Position numbers and translations under genes: made by a program. A stretch of DNA of 64,000 nucleotides from Acidobacteriota bacterium (lineage in GTDB: Bacteria; Acidobacteriota; Blastocatellia; Pyrinomonadales; Pyrinomonadaceae), in assembly GCA_016718135.1 (NCBI GenBank), contig JADKEF010000006.1, forward strand, positions 1 to 64,000, in the 5' to 3' direction. Shown piece after piece: positions 9,490 to 18,210 of this stretch; the stretch's first letter is position 1; every line of letters begins with the position of its first letter. The notes beneath the pieces were generated by a model. The model ran no database searches, was not told where the DNA came from, and saw nothing but the letters and a program-made list of their open reading frames with translations.

Positions 9490-10266
9490 ATGGATAATTT
9501 CTTCGATTTTACAGGAAAGGTCGTGCTCGTGACCGGCGCTTCGAGCGGTATCGGCCGTGCGACGGCCGAGTTGTTTGGCCGCCTCGGTGCCTCGGTCGCG
9601 ATCACATATAACAATAATCAGGCTGGAGCTGACGAAGTGGTTGCTGCTATCTCCGCGAGCCGCCGAGCGGACGGAACGGCGATGGCTATACAGGCCAACT
9701 TCACATCGAATAACGAGATCATTCGGACGATCCGGGAGGTCGAGGCGGGCCTCGGGCCGATCGATATCCTCGTCAACAACGCCGGCTCGCTCGTCGAACG
9801 CCTTCGAACCCTCGAACTGACTGAGGAACGTTGGGACGAGGTCGTAGATCTAAACGCAAAGAGCGCATTCTTCGCAGCTCAAGCCGTGATCCCCAATATG
9901 CTTGAAAAAGGGCGTGGAGCGATCATTAACGTCACATCGATCGCTGCCCGAAATGGCGGAGCTCCCGGTTCGATCCACTACTCGTCCGCGAAAGCAGCGT
10001 TACTAACGATGACAAAGGGCCTCGCAAAAGAATTTGCTGCGAAGGGCATACAGATCAATGCTGTCTCGCCTGGGGTGATAGACACTCCGTACCACGATAC
10101 ATTTACCGCTCCCGAGGTGATGCAAAATCTGCGCAATGCGATCCCGATGGGCCGCGAAGGTCGGCCCGCGGAGGTAGCAAGCGTCATCGCGTTCCTTGCA
10201 TCCGACGCGGCAAGCTATCTTTGCGGTGAAACGATCGAGATCAACGGCGGCCTTTTGATGGATTAG
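9490..10266 (+). CDS. SDR-family oxidoreductase
   Basis: A 258-residue classical short-chain dehydrogenase/reductase. The nucleotide-binding motif TGASSGIG is near residue 17, NNAG near 97, the catalytic Ser in NVTSIAA, and Y-S-S-A-K holds the catalytic Tyr/Lys. The C terminus (SDAASYLCGETIEINGG) is that of FabG/KduD-like enzymes. It starts 5 bases after the transporter gene and belongs to the same operon. In an alginate or uronate locus such a reductase commonly acts on 4-deoxy-5-ketouronate (DEHU). That role is inferred from context, and general sugar dehydrogenase activity is an alternative. Confidence 0.9.
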   Translation: MDNFFDFTGKVVLVTGASSGIGRATAELFGRLGASVAITYNNNQAGADEVVAAISASRRADGTAMAIQANFTSNNEIIRTIREVEAGLGPIDILVNNAGSLVERLRTLELTEERWDEVVDLNAKSAFFAAQAVIPNMLEKGRGAIINVTSIAARNGGAPGSIHYSSAKAALLTMTKGLAKEFAAKGIQINAVSPGVIDTPYHDTFTAPEVMQNLRNAIPMGREGRPAEVASVIAFLASDAASYLCGETIEINGGLLMD

Positions 10267-10296
10267 TTCTGCGGAAAATATTGGAGTTGAATTGAG

Positions 10297-11607
10297 ATGA
10301 AAACACGTTCTTTGTTGCTGTTATCGGTTTTGATGTTGCTGTTCGGGACTCCGATCTTTGGTCAATCGGCCATCGGAACCTATCAGGTCCGGGTCTCACT
10401 TGATAAGGAGAACTGGACCTACGAGATCGGCCAGACACCGAAATTTACTTTTGCCGTAACGCTCAACAATTCTCAGGTAGCCGGACTGCCTCTGAAATAC
10501 GCCTGCGGCCCCGAGGCAATGCCGCCAACCTTGGAAAAGTCGGTGACAACCGCCGCACAGCCATTGACGATCGATGGCGGGACGATGAAAGAACCGGGAT
10601 TCTTTCGCTGTATTGCAACACTTACGGTCGATGGAAGAAACTATCGCGGGCTCGCAACAGCTGGATTCGTACCCGAGCAGATAACGGCCGTTGTAACGGA
10701 CCCTGCTGATTTTGATGCCTTTTGGAATGGGGGAAAGGCCCAACTGGCAAAAGTTCCGCTCGAGCCCAAGATGGAGCTGATGCCAGGCCTTAGCACTTCG
10801 AAGGTAGATGTATTTCATGTCAGCTTTCAGAATGTTGGTCCCACGACCAGCACTATCAGCCGTATCTACGGGATGCTCGCGGTGCCGAAGTCTGTTTCGG
10901 CAGGACAGAAATTCCCTGCCCTTCTTCGCGTTCCCGGAGCCGGCGTCCGCCCGTATACAGGACAGGTCGCCTTGGCAGAACGTGGCATTATCACTCTCGA
11001 GATCGGCATTCATGGCATCCCCGTGAACCTACCGCTACAGGTTTATGACGATCTACGCGCCGGTGCCCTTTTCCGTTACTCTACCTATAATCTCGATGAT
11101 AAAGACGCCTATTTCTACCGTCGTGTATATCTCGGTTGTTTTAGAGCCAATGATTTCCTCACCGGATTGCCGCAATATGACGGCAAAAATCTAGCTGTGA
11201 CCGGTGGCAGTCAAGGCGGAGCACTCGCTATCGTGACAGCGGCTCTCGATGCTCGTGTCAGGTCTGTGGCGGCTTCATATCCGGCGATCTCAGACATGGC
11301 CGGATACACAGCAAATCGAGCCGGCGGTTGGCCGCATGCCTTCAAAGATCCAAAAATGCGGACAAAGGAAAAGCTCGAAACCGCCTCTTACTACGACACG
11401 GTAAATTTCGCACGCCGCCTTCAGGTTCCGGGCATTTACTCCTGGGGCTTTAATGACGAGGTGGTGCCGACGACATCATCGTACGCCGCCTACAATGTCA
11501 TCACTGCTCCGAAGACATTGATACTCGGCCTCGAAATGGGCCATGCGAATTCTGTCGAGCAGACGGAACGGCTTAACGACTGGATCGAGAAAGCACTGAA
11601 GAAATGA
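10297..11607 (+). CDS. Exported acetyl xylan esterase (AXE1)-like hydrolase
   Basis: A 436-residue secreted alpha/beta hydrolase. The signal peptide covers about residues 1-22 (ending IFGQS), followed by an Ig-like N-terminal domain and an AXE1/cephalosporin-C deacetylase-like catalytic domain. The nucleophile elbow is GGSQGG (near 306), the acid is probably in GFNDEVVP and the His in GHAN near the C terminus. It probably removes acetyl groups from polysaccharide. A GGAG site precedes the ATG, and the stop overlaps the next gene by four bases (ATGA), showing translational coupling within the carbohydrate operon. Confidence 0.85.
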   Translation: MKTRSLLLLSVLMLLFGTPIFGQSAIGTYQVRVSLDKENWTYEIGQTPKFTFAVTLNNSQVAGLPLKYACGPEAMPPTLEKSVTTAAQPLTIDGGTMKEPGFFRCIATLTVDGRNYRGLATAGFVPEQITAVVTDPADFDAFWNGGKAQLAKVPLEPKMELMPGLSTSKVDVFHVSFQNVGPTTSTISRIYGMLAVPKSVSAGQKFPALLRVPGAGVRPYTGQVALAERGIITLEIGIHGIPVNLPLQVYDDLRAGALFRYSTYNLDDKDAYFYRRVYLGCFRANDFLTGLPQYDGKNLAVTGGSQGGALAIVTAALDARVRSVAASYPAISDMAGYTANRAGGWPHAFKDPKMRTKEKLETASYYDTVNFARRLQVPGIYSWGFNDEVVPTTSSYAAYNVITAPKTLILGLEMGHANSVEQTERLNDWIEKALKK

Positions 11608-12530
11608 TGAGACTTAAGCTACTACCGATCGTTTTTGCTCTGCTGCTTGCAACTGCGGCGTTTGCTCAAGATGAAGACGCCAAAGCGGCACCTGCAAAGC
11701 CAAAAGCAGACATTGCCAATGGCAAGTACGGACCGCATGAACGCAACGTTTTCGATCTGTGGAAGCCAGTGTCAAAAAAGCCGACACCGCTAGTGGTCTA
11801 TATCCACGGCGGCGGATTTGTTAACGGCGACAAAGAAAAACTGTCGGCAAATCTGCTCGAGCGATTACTCAAAAATGGGATCGCGGTCATGGCGATAAAC
11901 TATCGGCTGTATCCGTCGGTACTGTTCCCGGAACCGTATCTCGATAGTGCACGAGCGATCCAGTTTGCCCGCTCAAAGGCGGCTGACTTTAACATAGACA
12001 AAACAAAGATCGCGGCAACCGGAAGCTCCGCCGGAGGCCTGACGTCACTTTGGATCGGTTTTCATGATGACCTGGCTGACCCGAAGTCTACTGATCCTGT
12101 CCTTCGCGAATCTACACGTCTAAGCTCGATGGCAGTTTTCTCGGCCCAGACCACGCTTGAACCGAGTATCGTCGGCCCGCGTGTCGGAGCAATGACATTG
12201 AAACACGGATTCTACACCGGCAAATTTTTCGGGATGAACGCGGACGAGATGACGTCACCTAAAGGGCTGGCAACGATCAAAGAAGCTTCGCCGATACACT
12301 TTCTCACCAAAGATGATCCGGCGGTGTGGGCTTACTACAGCGTCGCTCAGAAACCTCAAACAAACGAAACAACCGTCAGCGATGCGATCCATCATCCTAA
12401 TTTCGGGGTTGTCCTGAAAGAAGAGATGGACAAGCTCAAGCTCTATTGCAAGCTCCGTCATAAGGACGATGGAAAGACAGTCAATGACGATCTAGTCGCC
12501 TTTTTCCTGACAAATTTCAAGGGGAAGTAA
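11604..12530 (+). CDS. Exported alpha/beta hydrolase, BD-FAE/HSL type
   Basis: A 308-residue secreted esterase. It has a signal peptide to about residue 21 (AAFAQ), the oxyanion motif HGGGF near 70 and the nucleophile elbow GSSAGG near 139, as in the hormone-sensitive lipase and bifunctional feruloyl/acetyl esterase families. It overlaps the previous esterase gene by four bases and precedes the lyase gene by 11. With its partner it probably deacylates decorated polysaccharide before or after lyase cleavage. Substrate is inferred only. Confidence 0.85.
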   Translation: MMRLKLLPIVFALLLATAAFAQDEDAKAAPAKPKADIANGKYGPHERNVFDLWKPVSKKPTPLVVYIHGGGFVNGDKEKLSANLLERLLKNGIAVMAINYRLYPSVLFPEPYLDSARAIQFARSKAADFNIDKTKIAATGSSAGGLTSLWIGFHDDLADPKSTDPVLRESTRLSSMAVFSAQTTLEPSIVGPRVGAMTLKHGFYTGKFFGMNADEMTSPKGLATIKEASPIHFLTKDDPAVWAYYSVAQKPQTNETTVSDAIHHPNFGVVLKEEMDKLKLYCKLRHKDDGKTVNDDLVAFFLTNFKGK

Positions 12531-12541
12531 TTTAAGCTGAT

Positions 12542-14542
12542 ATGCGATCAATCAATAAGACATTTCTGGTAACACTGCTATTGCTCTCATTTGTCGTCTT
12601 CGCGTCGGGTCAGGATGCGCAGGAACTTGCGGCTGAGAAGGCAGCGAACGCAAAGCTTAAGGGCGAACACCCGCTCGTCGCACTTGCAAAAGAAAAACCA
12701 TCGTCGCTCCGCAAAGACCTCGTCGGCGTACATCCGCGCGTTTACATGACGCAGGCCGAGATCGATCAGCTCAAGGAAAAGGCAAAAACGCATAAGGAAC
12801 TCTGGAACACCGCGGTCTCGAGAGTCCGGGCCCTAACGACAGAACCGGCTCCCGCACCCGCGCAGGAGCGTCGTGTACAGAACGAGGTGGGAATCGGCAT
12901 CGCCGAGGCGGCCTTTGTTTACAAAATGACGGGCGATAAGAAATATCTCGACGCTGCCAAGAAATACATCGACGCCGGGATCAGCTACGATGTTTGGGGT
13001 TATACGTACAACAAACCAAATGTCGATCTCGCCGCCGGACACCTTTTGTATGGAATGGGCTGGGCCTACGACCTGCTTTATAACGACCTCACGCCCGCAG
13101 AGAGAACCCGAATCCGGGAGAAGCTCGTCCGCCAAGCCCGTCTGCTCCACGATTTCTTCAAGGCGAAGTCCGGAAGAACATACGCATACAGTCAAAACCA
13201 CACCTTCATCCCGATCTCCGGCCTGGCCGTAACCGCCTATGCCCTGATGGACGAAGTGCCGGAGGCAAAGGAATGGGCGGCAACGTCGCGAGCCATCTTC
13301 GACCGCGTTCTGGCGACGTATTCCGAAGACGGCTACTTTTACGAGAGCATGGAGTACTGGATATTCTCGACACCTTGGCTCGTCCATTACATGGATGCTC
13401 ACCATCGCTCCACCGGCGAGAATCTCTACGAGACGACGCCCGGAATGAAGCTCGCACACAAATACGCAGCTCACATCACACTGCCGGGGGCTGAGTTCAA
13501 CTTCGATTTCGGCGACATCTACGCCGGACCGGTCACGCGCGCGAGGAAAGGCAATGATTACGACCGCGAACGGATCAACGGTAAATTTCGCACGAATTAC
13601 AACATTCTCTACAACCTCGCCAATCGATACGGCAACGGCGAGGCTCAGGGCGTCGCGGACTGGCTCAAGGCAAAAGGCCAAGTGAATGCTGAGGAATTCT
13701 GGACCTTCATCTGGTACAACCCATCGATCAAGTCTGTTCCCATCGAGCAGCAACCGACGCGGCATAATTTCGAAGATCACGGTGTCGTATTTTGGCGTTC
13801 GTCCTGGAAAGATGATGCTACCGCCTGGGCATTTAAGGCCGGGCCGCCCGAGGGGCATGCTGCTACCGAGAAATCGAAAGCCTTCCCGGACTGGCGTCTC
13901 TCTAGTGGTCATGCTCATCCTGATTCAGGCAGTTTCATAATATGGGCGGGCGGCAAATACCTCACAGGCGATTCGGGTTATGCAGGCGTTCCGCTAACCG
14001 AGCACCACAACACGCTCGTTTTTGACAGCATGGGCCAGCACAAAGAGGGCAAAGGCCATGACGTCTTCGTCGGCGTTTCCTACGACCGAATGAATTTGAT
14101 CAAGCTGACCAAGGTCGAGATGGACGATCGCCAGGCTCAGATCGTTGCCGATATCACGGCAGCCTACGAACCGGAGGTCGGCGTCAAGAAGTTTGTCCGC
14201 ACCTTCACATTTACTGCCCCGGACAGCTTTACGGTCACGGATACTGTGGAGACTGACAAACCACGCACGATCACTTCGTATCTCCACGCCGACACCCTTA
14301 TCAAGCAGGATTCGGATCGCAATTATACGTTGGAACCGGGCGGCACAAACTTAGCAGTCGAGGTCATCGAGCCGTCCGATATAGCCGCCAAGATCGAAAC
14401 CAACATTCTCACCGCCCCGGGCCGTCCCGGCTCGGTAGATAAAGGTGAGCGCGAGGAACGTGGCGTGCGGCTGGCGATCTCGACCGGTAAGGCGGTTTCA
14501 AAAACCAGATTTGCCGTCAAGCTAAGAGTAAAGAAAAAATAG
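12542..14542 (+). CDS. Exported heparinase II/III- or alginate-lyase-like enzyme
   Basis: A 666-residue secreted protein. A signal peptide (about 1-23) and short linker lead to a segment GVHPRVYMTQAEIDQLKEKA typical of the N-terminal region of these lyases. An alpha/alpha toroid with the catalytic-type YSQNHTF (about 219) follows, and then a heparinase II/III beta domain carrying SGHAHPDSGSF and GDSGYAG. It probably cleaves uronic-acid polysaccharide by beta-elimination, giving unsaturated sugars for the reductase and transporter upstream. Family number (such as PL15 or PL17) cannot be fixed by eye. It is the last gene of the LacI-controlled operon. Confidence 0.82.
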   Translation: MRSINKTFLVTLLLLSFVVFASGQDAQELAAEKAANAKLKGEHPLVALAKEKPSSLRKDLVGVHPRVYMTQAEIDQLKEKAKTHKELWNTAVSRVRALTTEPAPAPAQERRVQNEVGIGIAEAAFVYKMTGDKKYLDAAKKYIDAGISYDVWGYTYNKPNVDLAAGHLLYGMGWAYDLLYNDLTPAERTRIREKLVRQARLLHDFFKAKSGRTYAYSQNHTFIPISGLAVTAYALMDEVPEAKEWAATSRAIFDRVLATYSEDGYFYESMEYWIFSTPWLVHYMDAHHRSTGENLYETTPGMKLAHKYAAHITLPGAEFNFDFGDIYAGPVTRARKGNDYDRERINGKFRTNYNILYNLANRYGNGEAQGVADWLKAKGQVNAEEFWTFIWYNPSIKSVPIEQQPTRHNFEDHGVVFWRSSWKDDATAWAFKAGPPEGHAATEKSKAFPDWRLSSGHAHPDSGSFIIWAGGKYLTGDSGYAGVPLTEHHNTLVFDSMGQHKEGKGHDVFVGVSYDRMNLIKLTKVEMDDRQAQIVADITAAYEPEVGVKKFVRTFTFTAPDSFTVTDTVETDKPRTITSYLHADTLIKQDSDRNYTLEPGGTNLAVEVIEPSDIAAKIETNILTAPGRPGSVDKGEREERGVRLAISTGKAVSKTRFAVKLRVKKK

Positions 14543-14702
14543 GGGATATGCGGGGAAGTTTCCACGTGAAAATTCCATTTACAAGACGAATCTAATCGTG
14601 TAATCTTTAGCTGAATTTGCGTAACTCGCATTTCTTACAACTCAACCAAAGATTAATTCATCATTCATTTCGGCTCGGGCAATTATTGGATTTTGCAGCC
14701 GA

Positions 14703-14755
14703 TGTGCTCTCCCGTTTCAGCCTTTAGGTAAAAGGCTTTAAGTTGGGCGAGCACA
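14703..14755 (+). promoter_or_regulatory. Two-tier stem-loop in the leader of the lectin-domain gene
   Basis: An outer stem pairs TGTGCTCTCCC (14703-14713) with GGGCGAGCACA (14745-14755), ten of eleven bases. It encloses an inner hairpin GCCTTT-AGGTA-AAAGGC (14720-14736). It ends 30 bases before the start codon at 14786. It could be a structured leader RNA. No known riboswitch was recognised. Confidence 0.4.
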
Positions 14756-14785
14756 CTTGTATTCACGTAGTTTTGTGGAGGAAAT

Positions 14786-15517
14786 ATGCGAAACAGCAGC
14801 ACGCTCATAAGAGCAGTATTCTCATTGGTCCTTATTTTAGCTCTCACGACGCTTGCCCTCGCTGATACCATTCGGCTCAAAGATGGCAGCATTATCAAAG
14901 GCAAGATCGTCGGTTTTGGCAATGGTAAGTTCATCGTGGCGATGGGCGACGGGACGCGCAAACGCGAAATGAGCTTTGCAGCTGAAGAGGTCGAGTCGGT
15001 CAAGTTCGACGATGCGGGCACCGCTTCTAATCGTAATGCTTCCTACGAAAAGAGCCCGGAGGTGACTGAGCCAAAAACAACACCCAAGGTAGTAGCTAAC
15101 AACCCACCGCCAAAGAGCTCAGGTGAACGCATGAAGCCGATCACCTGGAATATCAAGGTCTCGGCGGACAGCACCGCAAATGGCTGGACGAATACTGGCT
15201 GGGTTGTCAAAAAAGGTCAGCGAATCCGCATCAGCGGCGAGGGTAAGGTCTCATTGGGTAAGAACACATCATCCGGCCCGAGCGGCGTCGCTTCATTCGA
15301 AGACCCGCAGAAACTCCTTAAGAACGTCGCCACCGGAGCCCTCATCGCCGTGATCGGCGACGACAATAACGATTTCATCTACGTCGGCTCGACCCGCGAG
15401 ATCACAGCCACACGCGACGGAGCATTGTTCCTCGGGATCAACGAAGGTAACCTTGACGACAACTCAGGTTCATTCAATGTAAAGATCGAGATCCTTCCGG
15501 ACGAAGACAGCGAATAG
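14786..15517 (+). CDS. Exported protein with LSm-like N-domain and PA-IL-like lectin domain
   Basis: A 243-residue secreted protein. It has a signal peptide (about 1-27), then a small beta domain with the DTIRLKDGSIIKGKIVGF pattern seen in many acidobacterial and planctomycete envelope proteins. After a polar linker (about 85-115) the C terminus (about 117-240) resembles the LecA/PA-IL galactophilic lectin fold (NTGWVVKKGQ, the late D-D-N-S-G-S-F strand). Ligand binding is plausible but unproven. TGGAGG lies just before the ATG. It is transcribed alone and ends at a strong bidirectional terminator. Confidence 0.8.
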   Translation: MRNSSTLIRAVFSLVLILALTTLALADTIRLKDGSIIKGKIVGFGNGKFIVAMGDGTRKREMSFAAEEVESVKFDDAGTASNRNASYEKSPEVTEPKTTPKVVANNPPPKSSGERMKPITWNIKVSADSTANGWTNTGWVVKKGQRIRISGEGKVSLGKNTSSGPSGVASFEDPQKLLKNVATGALIAVIGDDNNDFIYVGSTREITATRDGALFLGINEGNLDDNSGSFNVKIEILPDEDSE

Positions 15518-15535
15518 CAAGATATCTACTAACGA

Positions 15536-15571
15536 AAAAAATGCCAATGGAACGGTCCATTGGCATTTTTG
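15536..15571. terminator. Bidirectional Rho-independent terminator
   Basis: A long perfect stem (AATGCCAATGGA paired with TCCATTGGCATT, small loop) has an A-run on its left and a T-run on its right. It can end transcription of the lectin-domain gene (+) and of the radical SAM gene (-). Confidence 0.9.
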
Positions 15572-15585
15572 ATCTGCGTACTTTA

Positions 15586-17148
15586 CTAGTTTTGCTCGGC
15601 GGTCTGAACTTCACCGGGCTTTTGCCGGCGATTCTTACGAGCCTGCCGCCATGTTCGAATTCCCTCGCCAGTCAGGCTCAGGATCGGACGGCGGTTATCG
15701 AAGAGAAGCTTTATCCACGCCCATTTGCTCATCTGCGGAAAGTAGATCCCGCGGAAGAACAGACGTGCGACGAGATGCCCGATGCGTGTGTCGATAGGTG
15801 CATTTCGGATGGCCTGGATCGCTTCCCAATTGCGTTCAGGGCTGTACGAACGCGACCAGGCCGAAAACGTTTCCGCCTTGGCATCCTCGATCGTCATCTT
15901 GAGCGGATCGTGAGCCATAACGAATGGTGCAAAGTCGAGCCAGTGCTTCGGACGTTTCAAACGCCCTGCATCACGCAATCGATCATACAGCGGAGTCGCT
16001 GGGAATGGTGTCAACTGCCCGAAGACAGGCAAACCGGGAGCCCATTTTTCGATCTCATCGACGGTACGGTCAGCAACACCGACGGTGTCATTGTCCATGC
16101 CCACGATAAATGACGTGATAGCGTAGATGTTCCTACGAGCAAGCCCGTCGAGCACGTTCTTATAGTTCGAAGGCTTCGAAAAAGTCTTGTTGACGTCCGC
16201 CATGTTGGCAGGATCGATCGACTCCATTCCGATGAAAATCCAACGGGCACCAGCCTCGGCGATGAGATCGACCAACTCCTCGTCCTCGAGAAGATTGGCA
16301 CTGATCTGTGCGACCCACGGCAAAGTAGCTCCGGCGGCGATCATGTCGCGAAGCAGTCCCTTCAAACGCTTTTTATTGATAGCGAGATTATCATCGATAA
16401 AGAAAACGGCAATTTGTCCCTTCTCTTTCTTTGCTCTCGCTTTCAATCTAAGCAATTCCTCGATCACACTCTCATTCGAACGAAATCGGATCGAGTCGCC
16501 GAAGAAACCCGTGACAGTGCAGAACTCGCAACCGTACGGACAACCGCGCCCCGTTTCGATGGGCACGACAAAAAATTTGCCCCAGCCTTCGCCCATACGC
16601 GAGAGAGCTGGACGGAATATCTTTGGCACAAGGCTAAATTGATCGAGATCAAGTGTTTCCCAAGGGATGTGCGGATACGGCTGAAGATTTGGCTTTTTAT
16701 CGTTGCCCTTTGGATCGACCTCGGGCATGTAAACTTCTTTAAGCTCGCCGCGGGCAGCGTCAGCGACCATCAGCGGCCAGGTCTCATCTGCCTCGCCCAG
16801 TGCGATGGCATCCGCATGTCTCGGACCACCGTCACGCCCGAGAGCTTCGTCCGGGCATTCCGTAACGTGCGGACCGCCCATCACGACTTTGAAGCCAGCC
16901 TCGCGAAGTGAATCTGCCACGAGATAAGCTCGGGCGATCATTCGGGTCATCGCTCCAATACCGATCAGGCCGATATCGTTATCCTTGCAAAACTGGACAA
17001 GCTCAGGCCGCGTCATTGCCTTCGCATTGCCGTCGATCAGGATGACCTCATGCTCGGGAGGTGTCAGGGACTGCAAGAGGAACATCCATAGATGCGGCAT
17101 GAAATTGCGCGTAATGCCGTTATCAGGGTTGTATAATAAAATCTTCAT
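15586..17148 (-). CDS. Cobalamin-binding-domain radical SAM protein
   Basis: A 520-residue class-B-like radical SAM enzyme. Residues about 1-140 form a B12-binding-type Rossmann domain (MKILLYNPDNG; GGPHVTECPDEAL), and the radical SAM domain follows with RGCPYGCEFC holding the CxxxCxxC cluster ligands (about 208-216). The usual HxxG cobalamin His motif is not obvious. Enzymes of this type carry out methylations or rearrangements on cofactors and lipids. The substrate cannot be told, and the neighbours (a lectin-domain protein and an SDR) give no pathway. Confidence 0.85.
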   Translation of the reverse strand: MKILLYNPDNGITRNFMPHLWMFLLQSLTPPEHEVILIDGNAKAMTRPELVQFCKDNDIGLIGIGAMTRMIARAYLVADSLREAGFKVVMGGPHVTECPDEALGRDGGPRHADAIALGEADETWPLMVADAARGELKEVYMPEVDPKGNDKKPNLQPYPHIPWETLDLDQFSLVPKIFRPALSRMGEGWGKFFVVPIETGRGCPYGCEFCTVTGFFGDSIRFRSNESVIEELLRLKARAKKEKGQIAVFFIDDNLAINKKRLKGLLRDMIAAGATLPWVAQISANLLEDEELVDLIAEAGARWIFIGMESIDPANMADVNKTFSKPSNYKNVLDGLARRNIYAITSFIVGMDNDTVGVADRTVDEIEKWAPGLPVFGQLTPFPATPLYDRLRDAGRLKRPKHWLDFAPFVMAHDPLKMTIEDAKAETFSAWSRSYSPERNWEAIQAIRNAPIDTRIGHLVARLFFRGIYFPQMSKWAWIKLLFDNRRPILSLTGEGIRTWRQARKNRRQKPGEVQTAEQN

Positions 17149-17271
17149 TCTTTAAGACACGCGGAAATCGAAGCAAATACCTCGAGCCTCTATGGATACG
17201 GAACAGAAATTGTGGACTATGTGGCCGCCTTCAGTGAATGCCTGAATTATCGCACGTTTCACTTAATTTAG

Positions 17272-18081
17272 CTATTTTAGAATAACCTTTCGGATCAATG
17301 CAAAAAAGAGATTGTCCGGCAGTAGTCTTCGAGCCGTAAGAATTCCCTTTGTGTTCGCTCCATATCGAAGCTGCTTGGTCCCGTCGGTAACGGCTGTGAA
17401 GATCGTCTGGGCTACGACCTCGCCATCCGGGGCATCCGTCCCTCCCTTATTCATAGTCTCCATCACGCGGGAAACAAAAGAGTCGTATGCTGTTAGGCCC
17501 TCACGCTTCGTCAGATCTTGGGAGCGACCGTAGAAATCAGTTTTGATCGGCCCGGGTTCGATTATCTTTACACGAATGTTGAATTGTTCGACCTCGTACT
17601 GCAGAGACTCAGAAAAACCTTCGACCGCCCATTTTGTCGAATTATAGAGACTGGACGCGGGAAACGTCATACGACCGCCGACCGAAGCAACATTCACAAT
17701 GTAGCCGCGCTTCTGCTCACGAAAGTACGGCAGTATTTCGCGGCATACGTTCATCAGGCCGAAGACATTTGTCTCAAATTGCCGCTCGATCTGTTCCGGC
17801 GTGGCCGCTTCAAATGCGCCTAACAAGCCATAACCCGCATTATTCACAACCGCATCGATCCGGCCAAATTTCTCGAGCGTCGCCGCGATCGCCGCTTTGA
17901 TCGACTCGACATCGGTCACGTCGAGTTTGAGGCATTCGATATCGACGATCTTTTGTAGATCAATTGCCTTCTCCGGCGTTCGCATCGTCGCGGCAACTTT
18001 CCAGTTCTTGCTCTGAAACAATTTCGCGGCGTGGAGACCAATACCCGACGAGCCACCTGTGATCAAGACGACCTTATTCAT
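17272..18081 (-). CDS. SDR-family NAD(P)-dependent oxidoreductase
   Basis: A 269-residue short-chain dehydrogenase. It shows TGGSSGIG near residue 8, NNAGYG near 84, and Ser-Tyr-Lys catalytic residues in SVGG...YNSTKWA. The pattern resembles 17-beta-HSD/retinol-dehydrogenase-like bacterial SDRs (ETNVFGLMNVCREILP, then KIIEPGPIKTDFYG). The frame continues upstream to 18135, but that extension is translated from a GCAAAGNN repeat and is not protein, so the ATG at 18081 was chosen. Substrate unknown. It is divergent from the SbcD-like gene. Confidence 0.88.
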   Translation of the reverse strand: MNKVVLITGGSSGIGLHAAKLFQSKNWKVAATMRTPEKAIDLQKIVDIECLKLDVTDVESIKAAIAATLEKFGRIDAVVNNAGYGLLGAFEAATPEQIERQFETNVFGLMNVCREILPYFREQKRGYIVNVASVGGRMTFPASSLYNSTKWAVEGFSESLQYEVEQFNIRVKIIEPGPIKTDFYGRSQDLTKREGLTAYDSFVSRVMETMNKGGTDAPDGEVVAQTIFTAVTDGTKQLRYGANTKGILTARRLLPDNLFFALIRKVILK

Positions 18082-18096
18082 AGGACTTAATTTAAC

Positions 18097-18128
18097 GCAA
18101 AGTCGCAAAGGGGCAAAGACGCAAAGCG
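18097..18128. repeat. Period-8 GCAAAGNN tandem repeat
   Basis: Four consecutive units GCAAAGTC, GCAAAGGG, GCAAAGAC, GCAAAGCG fill the spacer between the divergent SDR and nuclease genes. A related inverted stretch (CTCTTTGCTTCTTTAGCGTC) follows at about 18163-18182. A degraded relative occurs at 25308. Confidence 0.85.
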
Positions 18129-18198
18129 AAAACAATTTTGCAGTTCGTCCGGCCTTTAGTTGCTCTTTGCTTCTTTAGCGTCTTCCCGTCGAAAAACT

Positions 18199-18204
18199 TA
18201 TAAT
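18199..18204 (+). promoter_or_regulatory. -10 element placed for a leaderless transcript
   Basis: A consensus TATAAT ends six bases before the ATG at 18211 and no Shine-Dalgarno site is present, so transcription would start at or next to the start codon. The -35 region is poor. Confidence 0.45.
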
Positions 18205-18210
18205 CGAATA

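Noticed and set aside
12833..13918. 361-codon open frame antisense to the lyase gene
   Set aside because: It lies wholly opposite a well-supported enzyme gene, has no recognisable domain, and follows from the codon bias of the real gene.
15541..16113. Open frame on the plus strand opposite the radical SAM gene
   Set aside because: It begins inside the terminator stem and has no protein-like pattern; the minus-strand gene has clear motifs.
18082..18135. N-terminal extension of the SDR protein
   Set aside because: The extra residues are the translation of the GCAAAGNN repeat; the family starts at the Met at 18081.
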